The notes below the pieces were generated by a model. It did not search any database. It was given only the letters and a program-made list of their open reading frames with translations, and was not told the DNA's origin. 16,687 bases of DNA, from contig CANRVM010000007.1 of NCBI GenBank assembly GCA_947643295.1, positions 1 through 16,687 on the forward strand. The letters are read 5' to 3'. The position numbers and the translations under genes are program-made. Each line of letters begins with the position of its first letter. Position 1 is the first letter of the stretch. Of the stretch, positions 7,480 to 13,274 are shown in pieces. This stretch comes from an uncultured Mycoplasmatota bacterium (GTDB lineage: Bacteria; Bacillota_I; Bacilli_A; RF39; UBA660).

Positions 7480-8013
7480 ATGTCTTCAATTTTATTATAT
7501 TTTTTTATGGCAGTAGGATTAAGTATGGATGCCTTTTCTTTAGCAATACTTTATGGAACAAATAACTTGGATAAGAAAAAATGTATTATATTAAGTTTAT
7601 TTGTGGGACTTCTACATTTTGTAATGCCTAATCTTGGTAATGTCCTAGGACAGAAGTTTCTTCATGGTTTTATTCTTTATGGTCATTTAATTATGGGGAT
7701 TGTATTTTTAATACTAGCTATCCAAATGATACTGTCGTTTAAGGATGAAGAAAAATCACAATGCTTAACGAATTATTTTGAATTATTTTTATTTGCAGTA
7801 GCAGTATCTATTGATAGCTTTACAGTAGGTATGGCGTTAAGCTTAGAAGAACATAATCTAATCATTGGAGGAATTATATTTTCTATTACAAGTTCTATTT
7901 TTACATTACTTGGACTTATCTTTGGTAAATTTTTAAGTAATAAAACAGGTGATATTGGAAAATTAGTTGGAATTATTATTTTAGTTATGTTATCATTAAA
8001 GTACTTTTTCTAA
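7480..8013 (+). CDS. mntP: MntP-type manganese efflux pump
   Basis: A 177-residue membrane protein with about six hydrophobic helices in two inverted repeats. The first repeat carries GLSMDAFSLA (Asp17) and HFVMPNLG; the second carries AVSIDSFTVGMAL (Asp112). These paired acidic motifs are the metal-path signature of the MntP/DUF204 family, which exports Mn2+. The family also includes the sporulation protein YtaF, but the HxxMP motif and length fit MntP better. The ATG follows GAAGGTGATAGT. It lies 34 bases after spoIIR. In B. subtilis the mntP homologue ywlD also lies close to spoIIR, so synteny supports the call. Confidence 0.9.
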   Translation: MSSILLYFFMAVGLSMDAFSLAILYGTNNLDKKKCIILSLFVGLLHFVMPNLGNVLGQKFLHGFILYGHLIMGIVFLILAIQMILSFKDEEKSQCLTNYFELFLFAVAVSIDSFTVGMALSLEEHNLIIGGIIFSITSSIFTLLGLIFGKFLSNKTGDIGKLVGIIILVMLSLKYFF

Positions 8014-8084
8014 AAAAGATAGTTTTCAAAAAAGTTGTGGAAAGAAATATCTTGGTGGACAGTATAGGATAGGAGTAATAGTGT

Positions 8085-8480
8085 ATGAAAGATATCAATA
8101 AAATAAGCATTGTTGGTGGTAGTGGAACAGGTAAAACAACACTTTCTAATAATTTAGGAAAAAAACTTAATCTTCCTATTTATCATATGGATGCCTTTCA
8201 TTACGCAGAAAATTGGAAAGTACGGAATAAAAAAGAAAGAGATAAGAAAATTTTATCCAAATTAGAGGAAGATAAGTGGATAATAGATGGTACTTATTCT
8301 TCTACCTTAAAAGAAAGAGTAGAAGAGTCTGATTTTGTTATTTTTTTAGATTACTCCACAGCTACACGAATAAAAGGAGTGGTTGAACGATATCTAAAAA
8401 ATCCTGGCAACGAAAAAGAAGAAATTCCTGGTTGTAAAGAAAGAATCTTTATAGAATTATTAAAAAGTGTGTTAAGATGA
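8085..8480 (+). CDS. Adenylate-kinase-like P-loop NTPase (topology modulation/FlaR-like), interrupted by in-frame TGA
   Basis: 131 residues up to a TGA. Walker A is GGSGTGKTT at 11-19. LPIYHMDAFHYAENWKV, DKWIIDGTY and FVIFLDYSTATRIKGVVERY follow the pattern of the small adenylate-kinase-like proteins often annotated as 'topology modulation protein'. The natural family extends about 45-50 residues further. That remainder is present in the same frame after the TGA (8481-8627) with family-like content, and the TGA occupies a position where relatives usually carry an aromatic residue. The gene is probably a nonsense mutant that could yield a shortened protein. UGA readthrough as Trp cannot be excluded. 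The ribosome-binding site is GGATAGGAG; the gene's physiological role is unknown. Confidence 0.75.
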   Translation: MKDINKISIVGGSGTGKTTLSNNLGKKLNLPIYHMDAFHYAENWKVRNKKERDKKILSKLEEDKWIIDGTYSSTLKERVEESDFVIFLDYSTATRIKGVVERYLKNPGNEKEEIPGCKERIFIELLKSVLR

Positions 8481-8627
8481 AAAAGACATAAGCGGCATCA
8501 AATTATTGAAATATTAAAAGTAGTAGAAAAACATAAAATAGTAGTATTTCACAATAGAAAACAATTAAATGAATGGTACTATAACAAATTTCATGAAAAA
8601 ATAAAATTAATAGATAAAATAATATAG
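8481..8627 (+). pseudogene. C-terminal remainder of the P-loop kinase after the in-frame TGA
   Basis: In the same frame as 8085-8480, 48 sense codons follow the TGA (8478-8480) and end at TAG 8625-8627. The peptide includes KRHKRHQIIEIL, KIVVFHNRKQLNEWY and a basic tail, matching the expected 'KRxRPKILELL ... VIILKSRKEV' ending of the family. There is no ribosome-binding site or start here, so it is not a separate gene. The frame has stayed open without further stops, which suggests a recent mutation or functional readthrough. Confidence 0.65.
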
Positions 8628-8662
8628 AGTGTTAAAAGTTTATACAGATAGTCTCTATAAAA

Positions 8663-8689
8663 TTTTATCCACATTTTCTGTGGATAAAA
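8663..8689. repeat. Perfect inverted pair of DnaA boxes (TTATCCACA / TGTGGATAA)
   Basis: TTTTATCCACA (8663-8673) and TGTGGATAAAA (8679-8689) are perfect 11-base arms around TTTTC. Each arm holds the consensus bacterial DnaA box TTATCCACA. There is no dnaA or dnaN nearby, so this is not the origin. It may be a DnaA regulatory site, or the strongest member of the TGTGGA palindrome family in this window. It lies 40 bases before the flavin-reductase-like gene and lacks a T-run, so it is not an obvious terminator. Confidence 0.7.
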
Positions 8690-8729
8690 ATATAGGTAAG
8701 AGAATATTTATAAAAGGAGTGATGATTCT

Positions 8730-9290
8730 ATGCAAAAGATAGAAATATTAGATAGTGTTGAGAAAATTGTTTATGTAACACAACCATCACCAGTGGTACT
8801 AGTATCCACTATCAGTAAAGATAATATTACCAATGTAGCTCCTTTTGCTATGTTTATGAATTGTTCTACAAAACCAGCAATGATAGCGATTGCTATTTCA
8901 AAAAAAACAGATACCTATTCAAATATAAAAGAGAGGAAAGAATTTATCATAGGAATTCCTAAAGAAAATATGTTAGATAAATTATATAAAGCAGGAGAAA
9001 AAGTGGATAAAGAGATTAGCGAATTTGATATTGCTAATTTAACAGCATATCCTTCAAAGAAATTAAAATGTAAAAGAATAAAAGAGTGTATCGTAAATAT
9101 AGATTGTCTGTTAGAAAATGAAATAGAAACAGGAAATCATCATATTATAGTTGGAAAAGTAGTAGGATGTGATATCGATAAAGGTAAGTATTCAGAAGAT
9201 AAGGTCTTACTAAGAAATAATATTCCAAAAATTTATCATATTACAGGAAATAAATTTATGGTTAATGAAAAATTAGAAGAGATTTCTTAA
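8730..9290 (+). CDS. Flavin reductase-like, FMN-binding split-barrel protein
   Basis: A 186-residue soluble protein of the flavin reductase-like/flavoredoxin family. The N-terminal half shows the barrel signature PSPVVLVSTISKDNITNVAP followed by FAMFMNCSTKPAMIAIAIS and KKTDTYSNIKERKEFIIGIP, the region that binds FMN. The C-terminal GNHHIIVGKVVGCDI is the usual closing strand pair. By family knowledge such proteins bind FMN and reduce flavins or act as small electron carriers; the partner here is unknown. The ATG at 8730 follows AAAGGAGTGATG. It is a single gene with the DnaA-box palindrome in its upstream region. Nothing in its neighbours suggests a pathway. Confidence 0.85.
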   Translation: MQKIEILDSVEKIVYVTQPSPVVLVSTISKDNITNVAPFAMFMNCSTKPAMIAIAISKKTDTYSNIKERKEFIIGIPKENMLDKLYKAGEKVDKEISEFDIANLTAYPSKKLKCKRIKECIVNIDCLLENEIETGNHHIIVGKVVGCDIDKGKYSEDKVLLRNNIPKIYHITGNKFMVNEKLEEIS

Positions 9291-9344
9291 TGGATTTCTT
9301 TTTCTTTTTTCTAAATTTTACTAGGAAAACAAATTCGATTTTAA

Positions 9345-9373
9345 TTGACGTAATATTTAATTTTCTTTATAAT
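9345..9373 (+). promoter_or_regulatory. Strong sigma-A promoter of murA
   Basis: TTGACG (9345-9350), a 17-base spacer and TATAAT (9368-9373): the closest match to consensus in the window. It gives a leader of about 80 bases containing a small inverted repeat TAGTTA/TAACTA (9393-9398 and 9404-9409). Confidence 0.88.
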
Positions 9374-9458
9374 GATTATGGGAGATAAATTATAGTTATT
9401 ATGTAACTACTTTTATAAATAGTAATAAGATATAGTAGATAAGTAGTGAGGTATCAAG

Positions 9459-10712
9459 ATGAAAATTTTAGAAATTAATGGGCAAAAAGAATTATCGGGG
9501 ACAATCAGAGTAAGTGGTGCAAAAAATGCATGTGTTGCTTTAATTCCAGCAGCAGTTTTGGCGGATGGAGAAGTAACCATATGTAATGTTCCAGAACTTA
9601 CGGATACAGATGCTTTATGTGAAATACTAGACAGTTTGAATGTGTCTGTAAAAAGAGCAAGTGAAACTATTCTAATTAATTCAAGGAATGCGAAAAATAT
9701 AGAGATAAATGAAGAAAGTTCTAAAAAGTTACGTGCATCCTATTATTTTATGGGAGCTCTTTTAGGAAAGTACAAAAAAGTAGAAATGTGTTTTCCTGGT
9801 GGATGTTCTATTGGAAGAAGACCAATTAATTTACATCTAAAGGGATTTGAAGCACTGGGAGCTAAAGTAACTATGGAAGGAAATAAATATATTGTAGAAG
9901 CAGAACATCTAAAAGGAGATCGAATTTATTTAGATGTTGCTTCAGTAGGAGCAACAATCAATATTATGCTAGCTGCCGTGAAAGCAGAAGGTGTAACGAC
10001 AATCGATAATGCTGCGAAGGAACCAGAAATAGTAAATGTAGCAACTTTCTTAAATGATATGGGAGCAAAAGTAACAGGAGCAGGAACTTCTACTATCAAA
10101 ATTGTTGGAGTGGAAAAACTAAATGGTTGTTTTCACGAAGTAATACCAGATCGAATCGAAGCAGGAACTTATATTATAGCGGGTGCATTATGTGGTAATC
10201 GATTAAAAGTAGATAATATTATTCCAGAACATATTGATTCCCTTCTATCAAAATTAGATGAAGTTGGAGTAAATTTAGAAGTAGGTTCTGATTATGTGGT
10301 AGTTTCAAAGAGTGAACACTATAAGGCAACAACAATAAAAACCGCTGTATATCCTGGATTCCCAACGGATTTGCAACAACCAATATCTGTTTTATTAACA
10401 CAATGTGAAGGAAAAAGTAAAGTAATAGAGACTATTTATGAGAATAGATTCATGCATATTGCTTATTTAAATCGATTAGGAAGTGACATTTCTATCAATA
10501 ATCAAACAGCAACAATTTTAGGTAAAACAAAATTAAAAGGAGCTAGTGTAGTAGCAACAGATTTACGAGCAGGAGCCGCTATGGTAGTTGCTGGTTTACT
10601 TGCAGAAGGAGTTACTACAATAACCAATGTAGAACATATTCTAAGAGGATATGAAAATATCGTAGAAAAGTTAAAAAATGTAGGTGCTAAAATAGAGAGT
10701 AAAGAAATATAA
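9459..10712 (+). CDS. murA: UDP-N-acetylglucosamine 1-carboxyvinyltransferase
   Basis: A 417-residue enzyme of normal length that transfers enolpyruvate from PEP to UDP-GlcNAc, the first committed step of peptidoglycan synthesis. The N-terminal SGAKNA carries Lys22. The catalytic cysteine is C116 in PGGCSIGRRPINLHLKG, implying fosfomycin sensitivity by family knowledge. PDRIEAGTYIIAGA and the C-terminal DLRAGAAMVVAGLLAEG, GYENIVEKLKNVGA complete the EPT fold. The ATG follows GTGAGG. B. subtilis has two copies, murAA and murAB, both in the equivalent chromosomal region; which one this represents cannot be decided by eye. It is followed after 36 bases by the SGNH-fold gene, probably in one operon. 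Confidence 0.97.
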   Translation: MKILEINGQKELSGTIRVSGAKNACVALIPAAVLADGEVTICNVPELTDTDALCEILDSLNVSVKRASETILINSRNAKNIEINEESSKKLRASYYFMGALLGKYKKVEMCFPGGCSIGRRPINLHLKGFEALGAKVTMEGNKYIVEAEHLKGDRIYLDVASVGATINIMLAAVKAEGVTTIDNAAKEPEIVNVATFLNDMGAKVTGAGTSTIKIVGVEKLNGCFHEVIPDRIEAGTYIIAGALCGNRLKVDNIIPEHIDSLLSKLDEVGVNLEVGSDYVVVSKSEHYKATTIKTAVYPGFPTDLQQPISVLLTQCEGKSKVIETIYENRFMHIAYLNRLGSDISINNQTATILGKTKLKGASVVATDLRAGAAMVVAGLLAEGVTTITNVEHILRGYENIVEKLKNVGAKIESKEI

Positions 10713-10748
10713 TGATTATATAGCTTTATTCTTTTTTTTGGAGGCAAA

Positions 10749-11474
10749 ATGAAATTCATAAAAAAACATATCAAATTAATTATATTTCTATTAGTATGTA
10801 TTATAATATTCTTTATCTATCAAAAATATCAAGATAAAAGAGTTACTTATACATCTATTGGTGATGGTTTTGCAGGAGGGATTAATTCTTTTAATGATAA
10901 AACTTATGGATATAGTGATTATTTAAAAGATTATCTAGATAAGAAAGAAATATTAAAAAGCTATTATCATAATTTTACTTATTCTGATATGACAATAAAA
11001 GATCTATATAAGGATATTTTATTAAATGCTCATGACCAAGAAAACAATAATATTAGACAAGTATTAAGAGAATCTAATTTATTAACAATATCTGTGGGAA
11101 TAAATGATTTAATTTATAAGATGGATGTGGAAAAAAACATTAGTGAATCTAAAAAAGAAAAAATACTAGAGGAAATAATGAATTATTTCGACAAAATGAT
11201 AGAAGAAGTAAAAAAATATTATCAAAATGATATTATAGTAATAGGATATTATAATTTTTATTCACAGAATTCTGTGGAAAGAACTCTTTTAGATGATTTA
11301 AATAGAAATTTAAAAGAATATAGTGAGAAGAATCACCTCATTTTTGTGGATAATAGTAATTTAGAATCTAATTTAAAAGATTATTTAGATAATCCCAATG
11401 TCTTCTATCCTAACTATCGAGGTTATGGAAAGATTTTTAATAATATCTGTGAAAGTACTAAAATTGGATGTTAA
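10749..11474 (+). CDS. Membrane-anchored SGNH/GDSL-fold protein lacking the catalytic triad
   Basis: 241 residues with one N-terminal membrane anchor (about 9-23) and an extracytoplasmic SGNH-like domain. The four family blocks can be placed. Block I reads SIGDGFAGG (36-44), with Gly40 in place of the nucleophile Ser of GDS. Block III reads SVGINDL (115-121), with the G-x-N-D intact. Block V reads NVFYPNYRGYGKI (217-229), where the usual DxxH is N217-x-x-Y220. The Ser, Asp and His of the triad are thus all replaced, so hydrolase activity is unlikely and a binding or scaffolding role is more probable. Related active proteins deacylate lipids or glycans. GGAGG (10740-10744) precedes the ATG. 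Linkage to murA suggests an envelope role (inference). Confidence 0.8.
   Translation: MKFIKKHIKLIIFLLVCIIIFFIYQKYQDKRVTYTSIGDGFAGGINSFNDKTYGYSDYLKDYLDKKEILKSYYHNFTYSDMTIKDLYKDILLNAHDQENNNIRQVLRESNLLTISVGINDLIYKMDVEKNISESKKEKILEEIMNYFDKMIEEVKKYYQNDIIVIGYYNFYSQNSVERTLLDDLNRNLKEYSEKNHLIFVDNSNLESNLKDYLDNPNVFYPNYRGYGKIFNNICESTKIGC
11261..11279. repeat. Palindrome TTCACAGAATTCTGTGGAA inside the SGNH gene
   Basis: The 14-base core CACAGAATTCTGTG is perfectly self-complementary and is flanked by TT and GAA. Arms match the intergenic palindromes at 11981 and 12513. A single perfect DnaA box (TGTGGATAA, 11345-11353) lies 65 bases further on in the same gene. Confidence 0.5.
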
Positions 11475-11537
11475 TATATTCTATCAAATAATTTTAATAT
11501 TAAACATAGCCAAAAATAATGTTAATTTTTATCTATC

Positions 11538-11586
11538 AATAGTAATTATAGGTTTATTAATTCATTAAAAATTACTATTCTTTTTT
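11538..11586 (+). terminator. Probable terminator of the murA operon
   Basis: AATAGTAATT (11538-11547) pairs with AATTACTATT (11570-11579) over a 22-base loop, followed by CTTTTTT. The stem is AT-rich and the loop long, so efficiency is uncertain. Together with the rpmE promoter it fills the 11475-11722 gap; no gene is seen there. Confidence 0.55.
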
Positions 11587-11636
11587 CTATTTTATAAAAA
11601 ATAACATAATTTTATTGGAAAAATAACTTGTTATAC

Positions 11637-11665
11637 TTGAAAAATTGAATTAAAACTGATATACT
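11637..11665 (+). promoter_or_regulatory. Promoter of rpmE
   Basis: TTGAAA (11637-11642), a 17-base spacer and TATACT (11660-11665), with an extended TGA (11657-11659) directly before the -10. Confidence 0.82.
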
Positions 11666-11682
11666 AACAATGCATTTAATTA

Positions 11683-11706
11683 CTATGACTTTTAATATAG
11701 TCATGG
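11683..11706 (+). promoter_or_regulatory. rpmE leader hairpin, possible ribosomal protein L31 leader
   Basis: CTATGACT (11683-11690) pairs with AGTCATGG (11699-11706, one G-T pair) over an eight-base loop. The stem ends one base before the GGAAGGAG ribosome-binding site. Rfam contains L31 leader motifs with a hairpin close to the start in several phyla. Whether this matches one is not known. Confidence 0.45.
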
Positions 11707-11722
11707 CGGAAGGAGAGATAAT

Positions 11723-11944
11723 ATGAAAAAAGATATTCATCCAGAACATAAAGAATGTACAGTTACTTGTGCATGCGGAGAAACATTTAAAACAGTTTCA
11801 TCAAAAGAAGAGATTTCAGTAGAAGTTTGTTCTAAATGTCATCCTTTTTATTCAGGAAAACAAAGAGGAGTTTCACGTGCTGGACGTGTAGACAAATTTA
11901 ATAAAAAGTATGGATTTACTCAAGATGAAGAAGCAACTGCATAA
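11723..11944 (+). CDS. rpmE: 50S ribosomal protein L31, zinc-binding (C+) type
   Basis: 73 residues. The four zinc ligands of the C+ form are present as CAC (C16, C18) and CSKC (C36, C39), followed by [25 protein letters not shown], the L31 family core that contacts the 50S central protuberance and the 30S head. It is slightly longer than usual at the C-terminus. The ATG follows GGAAGGAGAGATAAT. By family knowledge C+ paralogues are the forms used when zinc is sufficient and are replaced by C- paralogues under limitation. It is a single-gene unit with its own promoter and a terminator that overlaps its stop codon. Confidence 0.97.
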   Translation: MKKDIHPEHKECTVTCACGETFKTVSSKEEISVEVCSKCHPFYSGKQRGVSRAGRVDKFNKKYGFTQDEEATA

Positions 11945-11960
11945 TATGTGGTTGTTTTTT
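11932..11960 (+). terminator. Terminator overlapping the rpmE stop codon
   Basis: AGCAACTGCAT (11932-11942) pairs with ATGTGGTTGTT (11946-11956) around a three-base loop, 11 pairs including three G-T, followed by a T-run to 11960. The TAA stop (11942-11944) lies at the apex. Confidence 0.75.
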
Positions 11961-11980
11961 AATTTTAATAAAAGATATTA

Positions 11981-11998
11981 TTCACAAAAAATGTGGAA
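11981..11998. repeat. Intergenic palindrome TTCACA-AAAAA-TGTGGAA
   Basis: TTCACA (11981-11986) and TGTGGA (11992-11997) form six pairs with one G-T over AAAAA. It lies nine bases upstream of a -35 hexamer at 12007. The same element recurs in the same relation to the next promoter at 12513-12530. Confidence 0.6.
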
Positions 11999-12006
11999 AA
12001 AAACTT

Positions 12007-12035
12007 TTGACAACTAGATATAATTTTGTTAGCAT
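12007..12035 (+). promoter_or_regulatory. Promoter of the decayed unknown gene
   Basis: TTGACA (12007-12012), a 17-base spacer and TAGCAT (12030-12035) with an extended TGT (12027-12029). The TTG of the -35 is in frame with the gene but, being promoter, cannot be its start. Confidence 0.62.
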
Positions 12036-12051
12036 TATGTTAGGTGGGGGT

Positions 12052-12279
12052 ATGAAAATAAATAGATTGACTAGAGAAAATTTACTATATTTAGAAAAAA
12101 TAGACGAAGAAAAAAGGTATGAATTAATAGAAAAATATTATTTAGAAAATTTAAGTAAAGATTATTTTCCTAATTGTTTAGTAGCTTTTTATCCCTATAT
12201 TAGAGAATCTCATTCAAAAGAGGAAATAACTTGTGATATTTCTACTAATCTGATAGGAAGAGGACAATTATATAATTAA
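12052..12279 (+). CDS. Unknown protein, 5' part of a multiply frameshifted gene
   Basis: 75 residues from ATG 12052, preceded by GGTGGGGG; earlier in-frame TTG 12007 is part of the promoter. I do not recognise the family. The piece is charged and helical with an aromatic segment (CLVAFYPYIRES), has no signal peptide and no obvious catalytic motif. After the TAA at 12277-12279 sequence of similar composition continues in two other frames up to 12509, so this is probably the front of a longer soluble protein of roughly 150 residues rather than a complete small gene. It sits between rpmE and rpiB as an accessory insertion. Confidence 0.5.
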   Translation: MKINRLTRENLLYLEKIDEEKRYELIEKYYLENLSKDYFPNCLVAFYPYIRESHSKEEITCDISTNLIGRGQLYN

Positions 12280-12509
12280 TTATAGACCTTTAATAGAAAA
12301 TATAGACACGAAAGAAGTTTTTGTTCTTAAAAAAAACGATAAAGTGTGAAGTTGTATATCAAGATTTATTACCAACTAATATATTAGAATTTGAAAGATT
12401 TAATGAACAAATAATGAATTATGAGTGTTTTAGTAATTCGGAAATAGATTTAGACCATTTACATTATAGTCAAGGAGGAAAACTAAATATTGTAAAATTA
12501 AAAAAATAA
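12278..12509 (+). pseudogene. 3' remainder of the frameshifted unknown gene
   Basis: From 12278 the frame +1 relative to 12052-12279 reads NYRPLIENIDTKEVFVLKK. After the eight-A run at about 12329-12336, a further +1 frame reads TIKCEVVYQDLLPTNILEF and on to TAA at 12507-12509. Neither piece has a ribosome-binding site or a plausible start codon of its own. Joined, they give a continuous hydrophilic protein tail. Two one-base shifts in one short gene indicate decay, or consensus errors at homopolymers. Confidence 0.5.
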
Positions 12510-12512
12510 TGA

Positions 12513-12530
12513 TTCACAAATATTGTGGAA
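12513..12530. repeat. Intergenic palindrome TTCACAA-ATA-TTGTGGAA
   Basis: TTCACAA (12513-12519) faces TTGTGGA (12523-12529) across ATA. It ends five bases before the -35 hexamer of the rpiB promoter, the same layout as the copy at 11981. A regulator-binding site is plausible; identity unknown. Confidence 0.6.
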
Positions 12531-12534
12531 AGAG

Positions 12535-12563
12535 TTTATAAATAAATTTATTTTTGATATACT
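12535..12563 (+). promoter_or_regulatory. Promoter of rpiB
   Basis: TTTATA (12535-12540), a 17-base spacer and TATACT (12558-12563) with an extended TGA (12555-12557). Confidence 0.68.
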
Positions 12564-12586
12564 AATGTTAGAAAAGAGTGATAAAA

Positions 12587-13036
12587 ATGAAAATAGCAAT
12601 TGCAAGTGATCATCGCGGAGTAGAATATAAACATGAAATTATTAAATATTTAGAAAATAAAGAATATGAAATACTAGATTGTAGTTTAGAAAACACACCA
12701 ATAGATGATTATCCTGATTTCGCTTTTAAAGTCTGTGAAAAGGTAGTAAATAAAGAAGCAGAGATTGGTATTTTAGTATGTAGAACAGGAATTGGTATGT
12801 CTATCGCTGCGAATAAAGTAAAAGGAATCAGATGTGCCAAAATAAACTCAGAAGAAGATGCCATATTAAGTAGAAATGATAATGGAGCTAATGTTATGAC
12901 ATTTAATTTTACGGAAGATATTGAAAATATTAAAAAATACATAGATGCTTTTATAGAAGCAGATCCCATTAATGATGAGAGACATCAAAGAAGAGTTAAT
13001 AAAATAATAAAGTATGAGGAAGAGAATGCAAGGTAA
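12587..13036 (+). CDS. rpiB: Ribose-5-phosphate isomerase B
   Basis: 149 residues, usual length for RpiB, which interconverts ribose 5-phosphate and ribulose 5-phosphate in the pentose phosphate pathway. The N-terminal MKIAIASDHRG supplies the phosphate-site Asp8-His9. The catalytic cysteine is C65 in ILVCRTGIGMSIAANKVKGIRCA. The residue after it is Arg where most RpiB proteins have Gly (CGTGIG), an unusual change in the active-site loop. ATG 12587 is chosen over the in-frame GTG 12578, which lies in the ribosome-binding region, and because MKIAI is the family's normal start. The related isomerases LacA/LacB or a sugar-phosphate isomerase of changed specificity are alternatives. The end overlaps the DUF1146 gene by 11 bases. 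In B. subtilis the homologue is ywlF, near mntP. Confidence 0.92.
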   Translation: MKIAIASDHRGVEYKHEIIKYLENKEYEILDCSLENTPIDDYPDFAFKVCEKVVNKEAEIGILVCRTGIGMSIAANKVKGIRCAKINSEEDAILSRNDNGANVMTFNFTEDIENIKKYIDAFIEADPINDERHQRRVNKIIKYEEENAR

Positions 13037-13220
13037 ATTTCTTGTTTATATATTTTCTACTATTTTAGTTATTTGGTCTATGGAATCAGTAAATATAAAT
13101 CAAATCTTTAAAAAAAATAGAATATATCAAGCAAGATTATTTTACTTTTTACTTGGTATTTCATTAATTTATTTAGTTACTAATTTCTTCATGGATTTAT
13201 TTACTTCTCTTAAATTTTAA
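13026..13220 (+). CDS. DUF1146 (YwzB-like) small membrane protein
   Basis: 65 residues with two hydrophobic helices (about 4-18 and 41-60) flanking the family's signature loop SVNINQIFKKNRIYQARLFYFLLGISL. Function is unknown; in B. subtilis ywzB lies between the ATP synthase genes and murAA, close to spoIIQ and mbl, so the position here agrees. ATG 13026 is preferred because GAGGA (13016-13020) lies at correct spacing, while the in-frame ATG 13014 has no site. The ribosome-binding site is within the last codons of rpiB and the genes overlap by 11 bases, implying coupling. Confidence 0.86.
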   Translation: MQGKFLVYIFSTILVIWSMESVNINQIFKKNRIYQARLFYFLLGISLIYLVTNFFMDLFTSLKF

Positions 13221-13274
13221 AAAAGTAAGTATAATTCCTTTTTTTTTGTTCAAACTCTTAATGAGGTGATGAAA

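Noticed and set aside
8663..8689. Chromosomal replication origin
   Set aside because: Only one DnaA-box pair, with no dnaA, dnaN, or AT-rich unwinding element of the usual arrangement nearby.
8663..8689. Rho-independent terminator
   Set aside because: The perfect stem is not followed by a T-run on the + strand (AAAATATAGG follows), and arms match DnaA boxes exactly.
9393..9409. Riboswitch in the murA leader
   Set aside because: Only a six-base inverted repeat is present; no conserved aptamer-like elements are visible in about 80 bases.
12321..12509. Independent small gene from TTG 12321
   Set aside because: No ribosome-binding site, and the preceding frame reads smoothly into it with one base shift; treated as part of the decayed gene.
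12513..12530. Rex or NrdR box
   Set aside because: Rex sites have TTGTGA...TCACAA arms in the opposite order, and NrdR boxes have different spacing; neither fits.
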